From: an uncultured Ignavibacteria bacterium
GTDB lineage: Bacteria > Bacteroidota > Ignavibacteria > Tepidaquicellales > Tepidaquicellaceae
Direction: 5' to 3'
DNA length: 22,052 nucleotides
NCBI GenBank assembly: GCA_937924675.1
Contig: CALEVL010000341.1
Coordinates: 1 to 22,052 of the forward strand
Notes under the pieces: generated by a model
The model's database searches: none
The model's input: the letters and a program-made list of their open reading frames with translations, nothing else
What the model was told of the DNA's origin: nothing
Program-made: the position numbers and the translations under genes
Shown here: piece by piece, positions 7,027 through 15,196 of the stretch
Numbering within the stretch: the first letter of the stretch is position 1
Layout of the letters: each line of letters opens with the position of its first letter

Positions 7027-8748
7027 ATGACTTTAAAGTACAGCCTGCTCAGCGGAAGATCTTTGTCAAAGAAATTTCTATTCTTTCTTTTGCTCATAAC
7101 GTCTTTCATTAGTATCACTGCTAATGCACAGATAGAGAATGTTCCAATAGATGATCCCGTTTATATTTTCATTAAGGAAATGCAGGTGAGGGGTGCGATC
7201 ATGAATTTTGATGACGGAATTTCGGGGCTTTCAAGATTTCAGGTTGTAAATTATCTCAATGAAGCAAAGAATTCCGGGATCAAATTGTCGGTCACTGAAA
7301 AGTCACTGATCGAGAGATACCTTGTAGATTTTGATCCTCAAAGAATAAACAAGAATACCTCATTCTCGTTATTTGGAGGAAACTATGAAATGTCAAAGAG
7401 TGCAGGTGATATTTTTTCAGACAAGCAAAAATATCTTTACGCGTACAGAAAAGGCCCTAATAATTTGTTCATTCGCGGAGGTGGTCATCTTGGATATGCA
7501 AACAGGTTCAAGCCCGACAGTAAGGAAAATGCCGAGATATTTGACGTTGGATTTGATATAAGAGGCACCTTGTTTGAAAATCTCGGATATTACTTCTATG
7601 TTCTAAAAGGTGGAGTTTCAGGAGACACTACACTTGCAGAACTCATGCTGCCTGAACTGAGGTCAAATTTCAAATATCTTGAAAATATTGAGAACATAAG
7701 AAACTATGATTTTGCTAAGGGTTATCTCAAGTACTATTTTGAACCTTCAGAAGGTATGGGAATTTCGGCCCAGTTTGGCCGCGAGAAAGTAAAGCTCGGA
7801 TATGGTTACAGCAGCAGTTTGGTAATGTCAGGCAATGCACCGGATATGGACTTTCTTAAGCTTAGCTTCAAGTACGGTATAATAAACTATTACTCATTCT
7901 TTGGATCGGGCGTGGGTCCATTCAGTCAGGTAAGGACTGATAACTACACGAAGTACTTTACATCCAACAGGCTGATGCTTTCATTTGAGAATTTATTTGA
8001 TATCGGAATCGGTGAGATAATTATTTCTTCAGACAGGCTTGAACTTGCTTATCTGAACCCTGTGATATTTTATAAATTTGTTGAGATGTCATTGCAGGAC
8101 AGGGATAACGGGACTGTTTATTTTGATTTGCAGACTCATTTCCTGAAGGACCTTGAGTTTCAGGGTACATTTTATCTCGATGAAAACATTCTCTCAAATC
8201 TAGATGACATGACCAAAAGTTCAAACAAAACTGCATACCAGTTGGGATTTTATTGGTACAGGCCGGTAAGTATTGAGAATCTGTCTCTGATATTTGAATA
8301 TACAAAGATAAGACCTTATGTTTATACTCACTTCAATCCTAAAAATAATTACACTTCCTTTGGACAGATAATTGGGCATCCGGTAGGTCCGAATGCAGAC
8401 CAGATTTATGCGGCAATTGCAGTTAATCTATCAGACAGACTCAGAATGAATGCTGAGTATCAAAGGATAAGAAGAGGCGAAAATGTTTATTCCGCAGACG
8501 GAACACTTGAATCGAACGTAGGAGGTGATGCTTTTCAGACATTCAGAATTGGAATAGATCCAGAGCATTCCTACTTTCTCGACGGGATAAGGATAAACGA
8601 CAATATATATTCGGTTTCATTGACCTATGAGCCGATCAGAGACTTCAGATTTGATTTGTTTTATTCATACATTAACGAAGAAAATCTTACTTCCGGTACA
8701 AAAAGTGATTATTCTTATGCGTACGGAAAACTTGCAATCATTTTCTGA
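7027..8748 (+). CDS. Wzi-like outer-membrane beta-barrel protein, second paralogue
   Basis: The 573-residue product has a basic then hydrophobic signal peptide (cleavage likely after Ala34 in ANA-Q). The same N-terminal module as the 215-1978 product follows: DDPVYIFIKEMQVRG, matching DPVYQFLKQMQVSG there. The rest is rich in aromatic beta-strand segments, with the shared pieces YVYTHFNPK and GHPVGPNADQI near the C-terminus, ending in Ile-Ile-Phe. This suggests an outer-membrane barrel of the capsule-assembly Wzi family. It stands alone on the plus strand between the divergent lipase operon and the ribosomal block. Sequence divergence from the first copy is substantial, so this is an old duplication rather than a recent one. 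Confidence 0.7.
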   Translation: MTLKYSLLSGRSLSKKFLFFLLLITSFISITANAQIENVPIDDPVYIFIKEMQVRGAIMNFDDGISGLSRFQVVNYLNEAKNSGIKLSVTEKSLIERYLVDFDPQRINKNTSFSLFGGNYEMSKSAGDIFSDKQKYLYAYRKGPNNLFIRGGGHLGYANRFKPDSKENAEIFDVGFDIRGTLFENLGYYFYVLKGGVSGDTTLAELMLPELRSNFKYLENIENIRNYDFAKGYLKYYFEPSEGMGISAQFGREKVKLGYGYSSSLVMSGNAPDMDFLKLSFKYGIINYYSFFGSGVGPFSQVRTDNYTKYFTSNRLMLSFENLFDIGIGEIIISSDRLELAYLNPVIFYKFVEMSLQDRDNGTVYFDLQTHFLKDLEFQGTFYLDENILSNLDDMTKSSNKTAYQLGFYWYRPVSIENLSLIFEYTKIRPYVYTHFNPKNNYTSFGQIIGHPVGPNADQIYAAIAVNLSDRLRMNAEYQRIRRGENVYSADGTLESNVGGDAFQTFRIGIDPEHSYFLDGIRINDNIYSVSLTYEPIRDFRFDLFYSYINEENLTSGTKSDYSYAYGKLAIIF

Positions 8749-8875
8749 TAAACCTGTAAATACTGTTTAGAGAGCGCAATCTGTGTTTTAGGCGAAATCT
8801 TTCCCTGATTAGATCTTGTTGACAATATTCTGTCATTGAAATGAAATAAAGTTGCAGCAGGTACTTTAAAATTTA

Positions 8876-8904
8876 TTGACTAAAAAGGATAGAATTCGTA
8901 TTTT
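8876..8904 (+). promoter_or_regulatory. Candidate promoter for the rpsL operon
   Basis: TTGACT (8876-8881) and TATTTT (8899-8904) are separated by 17 bases, the sigma-70 optimum. Transcription would start near 8911, about 23 bases before the TTG start of rpsL. A second TTGACA occurs at 8819-8824 but has no good -10 partner. The rest of the 185-base gap after the Wzi-like gene shows nothing else I can name. Confidence 0.4.
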
Positions 8905-8933
8905 GAAAGTTTCCAAAATAATGATTTAGCACT

Positions 8934-9317
8934 TTGCCAACAATCAATCAACTGATACGTAAAGGACGAAAGAAGATTATCACGAAGAGCAAGGCTCCGG
9001 CCATGGATTCTTGTCCGCAAAAACGTGGTGTATGTACAAGAGTTTACACATCTACGCCAAAGAAACCTAACTCTGCTTTGAGAAAAGTGGCAAGAGTAAG
9101 GCTGACAAATCAAATCGAAGTTACAGCTTATATTCCGGGAGAAGGCCATAATCTTCAGGAGCACTCGATTGTTTTGATAAGAGGCGGAAGAGTAAAAGAC
9201 TTGCCGGGAGTAAGATATCATATAATTAGAGGAGCATTGGATACGGCAGGAGTTGCAAACAGGAAAAAAGGAAGATCCAAATACGGAGCGAAAAAGGCCA
9301 AAGTCGCCACCAGCTAA
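8934..9317 (+). CDS. rpsL: 30S ribosomal protein S12, TTG start
   Basis: S12 sits at the decoding centre of the small subunit and controls translational accuracy. The 127-residue product has the conserved TPKKPNSALRK segment (residues 41-51, containing the lysine linked to streptomycin response) and RGGRVKDLPGVRYH, whose Asp89 is the usual methylthiolation site. The family N-terminus (M)PTINQLIRKG begins exactly at the TTG at 8934-8936, so a TTG start is well supported. No Shine-Dalgarno sequence precedes it. It is first in the str block; rpoC, often upstream of rpsL, is not in view. Confidence 0.97.
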   Translation: MPTINQLIRKGRKKIITKSKAPAMDSCPQKRGVCTRVYTSTPKKPNSALRKVARVRLTNQIEVTAYIPGEGHNLQEHSIVLIRGGRVKDLPGVRYHIIRGALDTAGVANRKKGRSKYGAKKAKVATS

Positions 9318-9348
9318 TCTGAAAATTTTTAAACAAGCAACTTAACAA

Positions 9349-9816
9349 ATGAGAAGAAAGCGAGCAGAAAAGAGGATCAGAAGACCGGATCCAAAGTATA
9401 ATGACATTTTGATCGGCAGATTCATAAATAGTCTTATGAACGACGGAAAGAAACAGATCGCTCAGAAGATCATGTATGATGCCATGAAAATTATGGAAGA
9501 TAAATCAAAGACTGAACCTCTTGAAGTATTCAAGAAAGCCATGAATAATGTTCAACCGGCAATTGAAGTCAGGTCAAGGAGAGTTGGAGGTGCAAACTAC
9601 CAGGTTCCTTCTGAGGTTAGACCGGACAGAAGAATAGCACTTGCGATCAAATGGATACTTACTTATACCAGGGCCAGAAATGAGAAATCGATGTCTGTAA
9701 AACTTGCAAATGAATTGCTGGCAGCTTCTGTTGGAGAAGGAAATTCTGTTAAGAAGAAAGAGGATGTGCACAAGATGGCAGAAGCAAACAAGGCTTTTGC
9801 TCATTTCAGGTGGTAA
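9349..9816 (+). CDS. rpsG: 30S ribosomal protein S7
   Basis: S7 nucleates assembly of the 30S head and contacts the E-site tRNA. At 155 residues it is of standard length. It begins MRRKRAEKR, contains the conserved NVQPAIEVRSRRVGGANYQVP segment (about residues 66-86), and ends with the usual AFAHFRW. It follows rpsL by 31 bases and precedes fusA by 38, the normal str-operon order. Confidence 0.97.
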   Translation: MRRKRAEKRIRRPDPKYNDILIGRFINSLMNDGKKQIAQKIMYDAMKIMEDKSKTEPLEVFKKAMNNVQPAIEVRSRRVGGANYQVPSEVRPDRRIALAIKWILTYTRARNEKSMSVKLANELLAASVGEGNSVKKKEDVHKMAEANKAFAHFRW

Positions 9817-9854
9817 TAAAATTAAAATAAAAGAAAAGGACAGTAAAAAATAAC

Positions 9855-11948
9855 ATGTCAAGGCAAGTATCGTTAGAAAAAACAAGAAACATAGGCATCA
9901 TGGCTCATATTGATGCCGGAAAGACCACAACAACCGAGAGAATTTTGTATTATACAGGTCGTCTTCACAGGCTTGGAGAAGTTCATGAAGGTGCAGCTAC
10001 TATGGATTGGATGGAGCAGGAGAAGGAAAGAGGAATTACGATCACATCTGCAGCTACAACCTGTGCATGGAATAATCACAGGATCAATATCATTGATACT
10101 CCGGGGCACGTAGATTTTACGGCTGAGGTAGAAAGATCACTCAGGGTTCTTGACGGAGCAGTTGCATTATTTTGTTCAGTTGGTGGTGTTGAGCCTCAGT
10201 CAGAAACAGTATGGAGACAAGCAGATAAGTATAAAGTGCCGAGAATGGCATTTGTCAATAAGATGGACAGAATTGGAGCAGACTTTTTCCATGCGATAGA
10301 TATGATGAAGGACAGATTGAAAGCAAATGCAGTGCCTATTCATCTACCTATTGGACAAGGTGACTTGTTCAATGGTATCATTGACCTTATAACAATGAAG
10401 GCAAGGATGTTCAATGAAGATACACTTGGCGCTACTTTTGAAGATGTTGATATTCCGCCGTCTTTGGTTGATCAGGCAAAGGAATACAGGCATAAATTGC
10501 TCGAGGCTGTTGCAGATGTTGATGATACATTGCTGGAAAAGTTTCTCGAAGGAAAGGAAATTTCCGAAGAGGAGATAGTTCGGGTTTTGAGAGAAGCTAC
10601 GATCGCAGTTAAGATTATTCCTGTGCTTTGCGGTTCTTCATTCAAGAATAAGGGTGTTCAGAATCTTCTTGACAGGGTAGTTGATCTTCTTCCGTCTCCG
10701 CTTGATGTTGGTGCAGTTGAAGGACATCATGTTCATACAGACGATCACATTCAGAGGAATGTTTCAGATGATGAGAAGTTTACGGCTCTTGCTTTTAAGA
10801 TAATGACCGATCCGTTTGTAGGAAAGCTTACGTTTTTCAGAGTCTATTCCGGAAAAGCGCTTGCAGGAAGTTATGTTTATAATTCAGTTGCAGGAAAGAA
10901 AGAGAGATTCAGCAGACTGCTTCAGATGCATGCAAACAGCCGAGAAGATCTAAAGGAAGTTTATTGCGGAGATATTGCAGCGGCTGTTGGATTAAAATAT
11001 ACAAGAACCGGAGATACTCTATGCGATGAGTCAGATCCTATAGTACTTGAGAAGATCATATTTCCGGAGCCGGTCATTCAGATCGCTATCGAGCCTAAGA
11101 CTAAGGCTGATCAGGACAGATTGTCAGAGTCACTTGCTAAACTCTCTGATGAAGATCCTACATTCAGAGTGAAGACGGATGAAGAGACAGGTCAGACATT
11201 GATCGCTGGAATGGGAGAGCTTCATCTTGATATTATTGTTGACAGACTAAAGAGGGAATTCAAGGTAGACGCAAATGTTGGAAACCCGCAGGTCGCATAT
11301 AAAGAGACTATCAGAAAGAAAGTTGTTCAGGAAGGTAAGTTTGTCAGGCAATCAGGTGGTCGCGGACAGTTTGGTCATGTATGGATCGAACTTGAACCTA
11401 ATGAAAAAGGTAAAGGATTTGTATTTGAGAACGGTATTGTAGGTGGTGTTATTCCAAAGGAATATATTAATCCTGTTGCCGACGGAATCGAAGAAGCTAT
11501 GAAGAATGGCGTTTTGGCAGGTTATCCTGTAGAAGATATAAAGGTGAAATTGTTTGACGGTTCATACCATGATGTTGACTCATCTGAAATGGCGTTTAAG
11601 ATTGCCGGATCAATGGCTTTTAAAGAGGGTGCAAGAAAGGCAAGTCCTGTATTGCTTGAGCCAATTATGGAGGTTGAAGTTGTAACGCCTGAAGAATATA
11701 TGGGTGATGTGATGGGAGATCTTAGTTCAAGAAGAGGAAGAATAGAAGGTATGTCGCAAAGAAGCGATGCACAGGTTATTAAGGCAATGGTTCCGCTTTC
11801 AGAGATGTTCGGATATGCGACAACAATGAGATCTATGACACAGGGCAGAGCAATTTATTCAATGCAATTCTCACACTATGATGAGGCACCGAAGAGCGTT
11901 TCGGAACAGATCATAGAGAAGGTCAAAGGAAAAGAGAAAGTAAGCTAA
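9855..11948 (+). CDS. fusA: Translation elongation factor G
   Basis: EF-G is the GTPase that drives ribosomal translocation and, with RRF, ribosome recycling. The 697-residue product has the G1 motif AHIDAGKT (17-24), the switch region ERGITITSAATT, the G3 motif DTPGH (81-85) and the G4 motif NKMD (135-138). Domains II to V follow at normal length, including the domain IV segment with GGRGQFGHVWIE. No motif is missing. It is the last protein gene before the tRNA-tuf segment; no strong terminator directly follows its stop. Confidence 0.97.
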   Translation: MSRQVSLEKTRNIGIMAHIDAGKTTTTERILYYTGRLHRLGEVHEGAATMDWMEQEKERGITITSAATTCAWNNHRINIIDTPGHVDFTAEVERSLRVLDGAVALFCSVGGVEPQSETVWRQADKYKVPRMAFVNKMDRIGADFFHAIDMMKDRLKANAVPIHLPIGQGDLFNGIIDLITMKARMFNEDTLGATFEDVDIPPSLVDQAKEYRHKLLEAVADVDDTLLEKFLEGKEISEEEIVRVLREATIAVKIIPVLCGSSFKNKGVQNLLDRVVDLLPSPLDVGAVEGHHVHTDDHIQRNVSDDEKFTALAFKIMTDPFVGKLTFFRVYSGKALAGSYVYNSVAGKKERFSRLLQMHANSREDLKEVYCGDIAAAVGLKYTRTGDTLCDESDPIVLEKIIFPEPVIQIAIEPKTKADQDRLSESLAKLSDEDPTFRVKTDEETGQTLIAGMGELHLDIIVDRLKREFKVDANVGNPQVAYKETIRKKVVQEGKFVRQSGGRGQFGHVWIELEPNEKGKGFVFENGIVGGVIPKEYINPVADGIEEAMKNGVLAGYPVEDIKVKLFDGSYHDVDSSEMAFKIAGSMAFKEGARKASPVLLEPIMEVEVVTPEEYMGDVMGDLSSRRGRIEGMSQRSDAQVIKAMVPLSEMFGYATTMRSMTQGRAIYSMQFSHYDEAPKSVSEQIIEKVKGKEKVS

Positions 11949-12054
11949 CTAAGCAAGTAAAGTTTTTCGTTCTTTATAAATGCCGGGTCAGCCTGTATTC
12001 ATAAGCAGGACAAACTCGTAAATCAGACACGTTCAAAAGTTCTATAAAATCTAA

Positions 12055-12084
12055 GATGTTGACAAAAAAGTTTTTTTCAACATC
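12055..12084 (+). terminator. T-rich stem-loop just upstream of the tRNA gene
   Basis: GATGTTGA (12055-12062) pairs perfectly with TCAACATC (12077-12084). The inner part adds A-T pairs between the A run and the T run. It lies 107 bases after fusA and 13 bases before the tRNA. It could end fusA transcription or be a processing signal for the tRNA. The T run lies inside the hairpin instead of after it, so it is not a classical terminator. Confidence 0.4.
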
Positions 12085-12097
12085 CGGGTTCCCATCA

Positions 12098-12171
12098 GGG
12101 TCAGTAGCTCAGATGGTTAGAGCGCGTGCCTTATAAGCACGAGGTGGGAGGTTCAATTCCTCCCTGACCCA
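12098..12171 (+). tRNA. tRNA-Ile with UAU anticodon
   Basis: A complete 74-base cloverleaf can be folded by hand. The acceptor stem GGGTCAG/CTGACCC has seven perfect pairs. The D arm GCTC-AGATGGTTA-GAGC and the anticodon stem CGTGC/GCACG are perfect, with loop CTTATAA. The variable loop AGGTG has five bases, and the T arm GGAGG-TTCAATT-CCTCC is perfect, with discriminator A73. CCA is not encoded. Loop positions 34-36 are TAT (12132-12134), which reads the isoleucine codon AUA. Most bacteria read AUA with a CAU tRNA modified by TilS, so a UAU anticodon is uncommon. It sits between fusA and tuf, 170 bases before the tuf start. Confidence 0.95.
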
Positions 12172-12341
12172 CTTATTTGAAGAGTAAACATTTAGTAAGG
12201 ATTCTGCTGTATGTAATTTGCGGTGAAAGATAGCCGGATTTTAAAAGGGATTCTTTCGCAATGCCTCAATGAAATGAGGGTGTAAGACAAAATTCAAAAA
12301 AAACTAATTCATTAATCAATAGCAATAAGGGGAAACACTAA

Positions 12342-13577
12342 ATGGCTAAAGAGAAATTTAATACCAGTAAACCGCATGTTAATATCGGAACTATTGGCCA
12401 CGTTGACCATGGTAAGACTACATTAACAGCGGCAATCACAATGGCACTTGCAAAGAAGGGCCATGCAAAAGTAAGAGCATTCGATTCCATTGACAAAGCT
12501 CCGGAAGAAAGAGCCAGAGGAATCACGATCGCTACTGCTCACGTTGAATATGAAACAGGACTCAGGCACTATGCCCACGTTGACTGTCCGGGACACGCTG
12601 ACTATATCAAGAACATGATCACGGGTGCTGCTCAGATGGACGGTGCTATTCTCGTTGTTGCAGCGACTGACGGTGCAATGCCACAAACCAAGGAGCATAT
12701 TCTTCTTGCAAGACAGGTTGGCGTTCCGGCAATTGTTGTTTTCCTAAACAAAGAAGACATCATAAAGCAGCAAGAAAAAACTCCTGAAGATGCAGAACTT
12801 CTTCTTGAGGTAGTTGAATCTGAACTCAGAGATATTCTCAATTCATTCGGTTATCCGGGCGATGAGATTCCAATTATAAGAGGAAGCGCACTTCTTGCAA
12901 TGGAAGCCGGTGTTGACGCTGCAGCTCCTGTAGATGATCCGAGACTGAAATGCATTTATGATCTTATGGATGCAGTTGATTCATATGTGCCGCAGCCGAC
13001 AAGAGATATTGATAAGTCATTCCTTATGCCGGTTGAAGACGTATTCTCAATCACAGGTAGAGGTACAGTAGCAACAGGAAGAATTGAAAGAGGAAAAGTT
13101 AAAGTTGGTGAGGAAGTTGAACTCATCGGACTCGGTGCAAAGAAAAAGACAGTTGTAACCGGAGCTGAAATGTTCAACAAGGAACTCGATGAAGCAGTAG
13201 CAGGATTCAACTGCGGACTTCTTCTCAGAGGTGTTGATAAGAATGAAATAGAAAGAGGAATGGTTCTTGCCAAGAGCGGAAGCATTACACCTCATAAGAA
13301 GTTTGAAGCTCAGGTTTATATCCTTGCCAAGGAAGAAGGCGGAAGACATACACCTTTCAGCACAAACTACAGACCGCAATTCTATTTCAGAACAACAGAC
13401 GTAACAGGTGTTGTTCACTTGCCTGATACAATTCAGATGGTAATGCCCGGTGATAATGTTGAGAAACTCGTAATTGAGCTTATCACTCCAATCGCTATGG
13501 AAGAAGGTCTGAAATTTGCTATCAGAGAAGGCGGAAGAACAGTTGGTGCAGGTGTTGTAACAAAGATCATTGATTAA
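12342..13577 (+). CDS. tuf: Translation elongation factor Tu, with a lengthened G domain
   Basis: EF-Tu carries aminoacyl-tRNA to the ribosomal A site as a GTP complex. Visible motifs are G1 GHVDHGKT (19-26), the switch I RARGIT segment, G3 DCPGH (81-85), G4 NKED (136-139), G5 GSAL (181-184), and complete domains II and III ending VVTKIID. At 411 residues it is longer than the usual 394-400. By eye, about eight extra residues follow NKED (a KQQEKTPED-like stretch) and about eight follow GSAL (AGVDAAAPVDD). The reading frame is intact across both, so these look like real insertions. A good Shine-Dalgarno (AAGGGG, 12327-12332) precedes the ATG by nine bases, one of the few strong ones here. The leader after the tRNA holds a small CCTCA/TGAGG hairpin. 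Confidence 0.96.
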   Translation: MAKEKFNTSKPHVNIGTIGHVDHGKTTLTAAITMALAKKGHAKVRAFDSIDKAPEERARGITIATAHVEYETGLRHYAHVDCPGHADYIKNMITGAAQMDGAILVVAATDGAMPQTKEHILLARQVGVPAIVVFLNKEDIIKQQEKTPEDAELLLEVVESELRDILNSFGYPGDEIPIIRGSALLAMEAGVDAAAPVDDPRLKCIYDLMDAVDSYVPQPTRDIDKSFLMPVEDVFSITGRGTVATGRIERGKVKVGEEVELIGLGAKKKTVVTGAEMFNKELDEAVAGFNCGLLLRGVDKNEIERGMVLAKSGSITPHKKFEAQVYILAKEEGGRHTPFSTNYRPQFYFRTTDVTGVVHLPDTIQMVMPGDNVEKLVIELITPIAMEEGLKFAIREGGRTVGAGVVTKIID

Positions 13578-13596
13578 TTCTTAAACAGGAACAAAA

Positions 13597-13905
13597 TTGG
13601 CATCACAGAAGATCAGAATCAAACTGAAGTCATACGACCATACGCTTCTCGACAAATGGACGGAAAGGATCATCAGGGCAATCAAGCAGACAGGTGCAAT
13701 AGTCAGCGGACCGATACCGTTGCCGTCAAAGAAAAATGTATATACAGTATTGAGGTCGCCGCATGTTGACAAGAAGTCAAGAGAACAGTTCGAGACACGT
13801 TCACACAAGAGGTTGATAGACATTCTGAATTCGTCTAACAAAACCCTTGAAGCGTTGACAAAGCTTGATCCTCCGGGCGGTGTCGATATTGAGATAAAAG
13901 TATAA
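13597..13905 (+). CDS. rpsJ: 30S ribosomal protein S10, TTG start
   Basis: S10 is a head protein of the 30S subunit and, as NusE, a transcription antitermination partner in other bacteria. The 102-residue product matches S10 along its length: IRIKLKSYDH at the start, the SGPIPLPSKK segment around residues 37-46, and the HKRLIDI helix. The family N-terminus falls at TTG 13597-13599. A modest AGGA (13587-13590) precedes it by six bases. It follows tuf by 19 bases, so tuf and the S10 genes are probably one transcript. Confidence 0.96.
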   Translation: MASQKIRIKLKSYDHTLLDKWTERIIRAIKQTGAIVSGPIPLPSKKNVYTVLRSPHVDKKSREQFETRSHKRLIDILNSSNKTLEALTKLDPPGGVDIEIKV

Positions 13906-13923
13906 AGTCACAAAGACAACCAA

Positions 13924-14544
13924 ATGATTGGAATACTAGGCAAGAAGGTAGGGATGACCTCTATCTTTGCTGATGACGGGAATTGTATTCCCTGCACAGT
14001 AATTGAAGCAGGACCCTGTTATGTAACCGGTATCAAGACAAATGATAAAGACGGTTATAATTCGGTTCAACTTGGATTTGAAGAGAAGAAAGAAAAAAAC
14101 TCTACAAAACCGGTTATCGGAATGTTTAAAAAGCACAAACTACCTGTACTGAGACATGTACGCGAGATCAGAGATTTTGAACATGAGAATCTGAAGGAAG
14201 GTGATATCGTAAAGGTTGATATGTTCAAAGAAGGAGATACCGTAAAAGTTACGGGTGTTTCCAAGGGTAAAGGGTTTCAGGGAGTTGTGAAGAGACATGG
14301 ATTTGGCGGAGGTGTCAGAACTCACGGCCAAAGCGACAGGGAACGTGCGCCGGGATCTATTGGCGGAAGCTCATATCCTTCAAGAGTTTTCAAGGGTCAG
14401 CGTATGGCCGGAAGAATGGGCGGCGACACGGTATCAGTCAGAAATCTGAAAGTTGTAAAGGTCTTTGGAGACTCGAATCTGATCCTGGTTCAGGGAGCTG
14501 TTCCGGGTTCGAAGACAGGACTCGTTGAAATTTATAAAAAATAA
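13924..14544 (+). CDS. rplC: 50S ribosomal protein L3
   Basis: L3 is one of the two proteins that start assembly of the large subunit, and its loop reaches the peptidyl-transferase centre. The 206-residue product opens with MIGILGKKVGMTSIF and has the central loop motif FGGGVRTHGQSDRERAPGSI (about residues 127-146), followed by the GQRMAGRMGG segment with the usually methylated glutamine. Length and order after rpsJ are normal. Confidence 0.97.
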   Translation: MIGILGKKVGMTSIFADDGNCIPCTVIEAGPCYVTGIKTNDKDGYNSVQLGFEEKKEKNSTKPVIGMFKKHKLPVLRHVREIRDFEHENLKEGDIVKVDMFKEGDTVKVTGVSKGKGFQGVVKRHGFGGGVRTHGQSDRERAPGSIGGSSYPSRVFKGQRMAGRMGGDTVSVRNLKVVKVFGDSNLILVQGAVPGSKTGLVEIYKK

Positions 14545-14547
14545 TCA

Positions 14548-15180
14548 ATGGAACTGAAAGTTTATAAGCTCGACGGTTCGGAAACAGGTGAAACTGTAAA
14601 TCTTCCTGAGGAAGTATTCGAACTCGAAAATCCGAATGAGCATCTGATTTATCAGGCAGTGAGAACTTATCTGTCAAATCAAAGACAAGGCACGCACAAG
14701 ACAAAGGAAAGAAACGAAGTTCGCGGAGGCGGCAAGAAACCGTTCAGACAAAAGGGAACAGGCAATGCAAGACGCGGAACAAGCAGATCTCCTTTGATGG
14801 TCGGCGGTGGTACGATCTTCGGACCAAGGCCTCATACTTACAAGTTGAAGCTGCCGAAGAAATCATCAAGGATTGCACGTAAGAGCGCTCTGAGTCTGAA
14901 GGCAAAAGGAAATGAAATCATGATAATAGAGGACTTTTCTTTTGAGTCACCAAAGACAAAGGATTTGTTTAATATTCTCAAATCTCTTAAGTTGCAGGAC
15001 AAGAAGACGCTTCTGCTTCTTGGAGTGAAGAATGAAAATGTTTATAAGTCTGGCAGAAACATTGAAAAGCTCAGAGTCAGAATTTCCGACAAAGCAGCTA
15101 CATATGACCTGCTCGATAACAAAATGATCCTCATGCAAAAATCGGCTCTTGAGCCGCTTTGCAAAAGCTTAATCAATTAA
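14548..15180 (+). CDS. rplD: 50S ribosomal protein L4
   Basis: L4 lines the polypeptide exit tunnel, and in enterobacteria it represses its own operon. The 210-residue product has the tunnel-loop region with KPFRQKGTGNARRGTSRSP (about residues 64-82) and GPRPHTYKLKLPKK (about 93-106), then the globular C-terminal part. It starts three bases after the rplC stop. Confidence 0.97.
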   Translation: MELKVYKLDGSETGETVNLPEEVFELENPNEHLIYQAVRTYLSNQRQGTHKTKERNEVRGGGKKPFRQKGTGNARRGTSRSPLMVGGGTIFGPRPHTYKLKLPKKSSRIARKSALSLKAKGNEIMIIEDFSFESPKTKDLFNILKSLKLQDKKTLLLLGVKNENVYKSGRNIEKLRVRISDKAATYDLLDNKMILMQKSALEPLCKSLIN

Positions 15181-15196
15181 TGCATACAGTTCAGAA

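Noticed and set aside
11983..12030. Possible second tRNA or tRNA remnant (GGGTCAG repeated before the tRNA)
   Set aside because: Only the seven-base acceptor-like string recurs; D, anticodon and T arms cannot be folded.
12423..13418. Several long open frames antisense to tuf
   Set aside because: They mirror the codon bias of the highly conserved EF-Tu gene and have low-complexity products rich in Ser, Cys or Thr.
12342..13577. EF-Tu length excess as a frameshift or assembly error
   Set aside because: The frame is open throughout, both flanks of each extra segment align with EF-Tu, and the extra residues use normal codons. Kept as insertions.
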